From an uncultured Clostridia bacterium (GTDB lineage: Bacteria > Bacillota > Clostridia > TANB77 > CAG-508), in contig CAKPHD010000031.1 in the NCBI GenBank assembly GCA_934155625.1, forward strand, positions 1 through 20,907: a DNA stretch of 20,907 nucleotides. Direction: 5' to 3'. Under the pieces are notes generated by a model. That model did no database searches and was not told where the DNA came from. It saw nothing but the letters and a program-made list of their open reading frames with translations. Shown here in pieces: positions 20,631 through 20,907 of this stretch (position 1 is the first letter of the stretch; each line of letters starts with the position of its first letter). The translations under genes were made by a program, and so were the position numbers.

Positions 20631-20660
20631 GACCTCTGGTATTTCCAGAGGTCTTATATG
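20631..20660 (+). terminator. Terminator of the MetRS-like gene
   Basis: GACCTCTGG and CCAGAGGTC form a perfect 9-bp stem around TATTT, followed by TTATATGTTTTTTT. Confidence 0.8.
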
Positions 20661-20880
20661 TTTTTTTCTCCTAATTCTTTCCACATCAAATTAAAGTATT
20701 GACTAAATTTTGGATTTTCTCTACAATTTAGTGGTGTTCTATTTTCCATTTCAAAATCTATATTGTGTATACTCTTTACTGTTGCTGGTCTTTCTGATAA
20801 CACTATTACTCTGTCTGACATACTTATTGCTTCTGGTTGATATAAAAATAGACTGTTATGATTTTTATTTTTGACTAATT
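20654..20880 (-). pseudogene. ABC transporter ATPase (SsuB/TauB type), C-terminal remnant
   Basis: Only the C-terminal end of the ATPase is readable. AISMSDRVIVLSERPATVK is the segment after the H-loop of SsuB/TauB/NitD proteins. After it comes EMENRTPLNC, then KFSQYFNLMWKELGEKNI and stop. The Walker A, signature and Walker B motifs are not in the window. The stretch before EAISM (SLFLYQP) does not match the expected VTHD-type H-loop, and an in-frame TAA lies at about 20893. This stub therefore cannot be a working ATPase as it stands. It probably belonged to the importer whose binding protein and permease lie at 13227-16043. Confidence 0.65.
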
Positions 20881-20894
20881 TAATATTAAATTAG
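20875..20894. repeat. Perfect 20-bp palindrome
   Basis: CTAATTTAATATTAAATTAG reads the same on both strands. It overlaps the broken 5' side of the ATPase remnant, and no long T-run follows at once on either side. It may mark a rearrangement edge or a binding site; AT-rich palindromes also arise by chance. Confidence 0.5.
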
Positions 20895-20907
20895 CCTTAT
20901 ATTTTTT

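Noticed and set aside
1..20907. CRISPR arrays, tRNA or rRNA genes, complete insertion sequences
   Set aside because: I saw no regularly spaced 25-40 base repeats, no cloverleaf with the TTCGANNC core, and no transposase frame with terminal repeats.

Overview
The window is strongly AT-rich, with Firmicutes-style Shine-Dalgarno sites (AGGAGG variants), short U-tailed terminators and many A/T-ending codons. A dipicolinate synthase B gene (dpaB/spoVFB), preceded by a sigma-K-like promoter, points to an endospore-forming clostridium or close relative, plausibly an uncultured gut lineage. I recognise no tRNA, rRNA or CRISPR array. The gene content mixes housekeeping genes, cell-surface fibre genes, a possible peptide-maturation cluster and several decaying fragments.

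Left part (1-4700): the left edge holds the start of a RhuM-like gene on the minus strand, followed by a decayed LamG-like fragment. A minus-strand operon then runs from 3998 down to 522: a TasA-like secreted protein with a SipW-type signal, a signal peptidase I with a large extra membrane domain, a DUF5305-like membrane protein, and a second SipW-type substrate. A small gene of unknown family (4197-4622) is divergent from it. It has a longer paralogue at 7929-8717.

Middle (4640-13100): this part holds a 3' stub of D-Ala-D-Ala ligase, a nicotinamide-nucleotide adenylyltransferase-like gene followed by decayed in-frame coding sequence, a Xer-type recombinase, dpaB and the long paralogue. A second minus-strand SipW/TasA locus (10835 down to 8815) follows, then a TrhA/hemolysin III membrane protein and a histidyl-tRNA synthetase. 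Both SipW/TasA loci are preceded by four phased TGTAA-type direct repeats next to the promoter, which suggests a shared regulator.

Right part (13200-20907): an ABC importer of the NitT/TauT/SsuABC type is broken up. Its binding protein and permease flank a divergent secreted HExxH protein, and only a C-terminal stub of an ATPase of this type is seen at the right edge. Between permease and ATPase stub lie two units. One is a minus-strand cluster of NUDIX hydrolase, radical SAM/SPASM enzyme, a 35-residue Lys-rich peptide ending CRMCG, a hairpin and two uncharacterised proteins; this is the best candidate for an undescribed system, a radical-SAM RiPP-like locus. The other is a plus-strand methionyl-tRNA synthetase-like gene that lacks the zinc-knuckle insert and carries a one-base frameshift, behind a leader with competing stem-loops.
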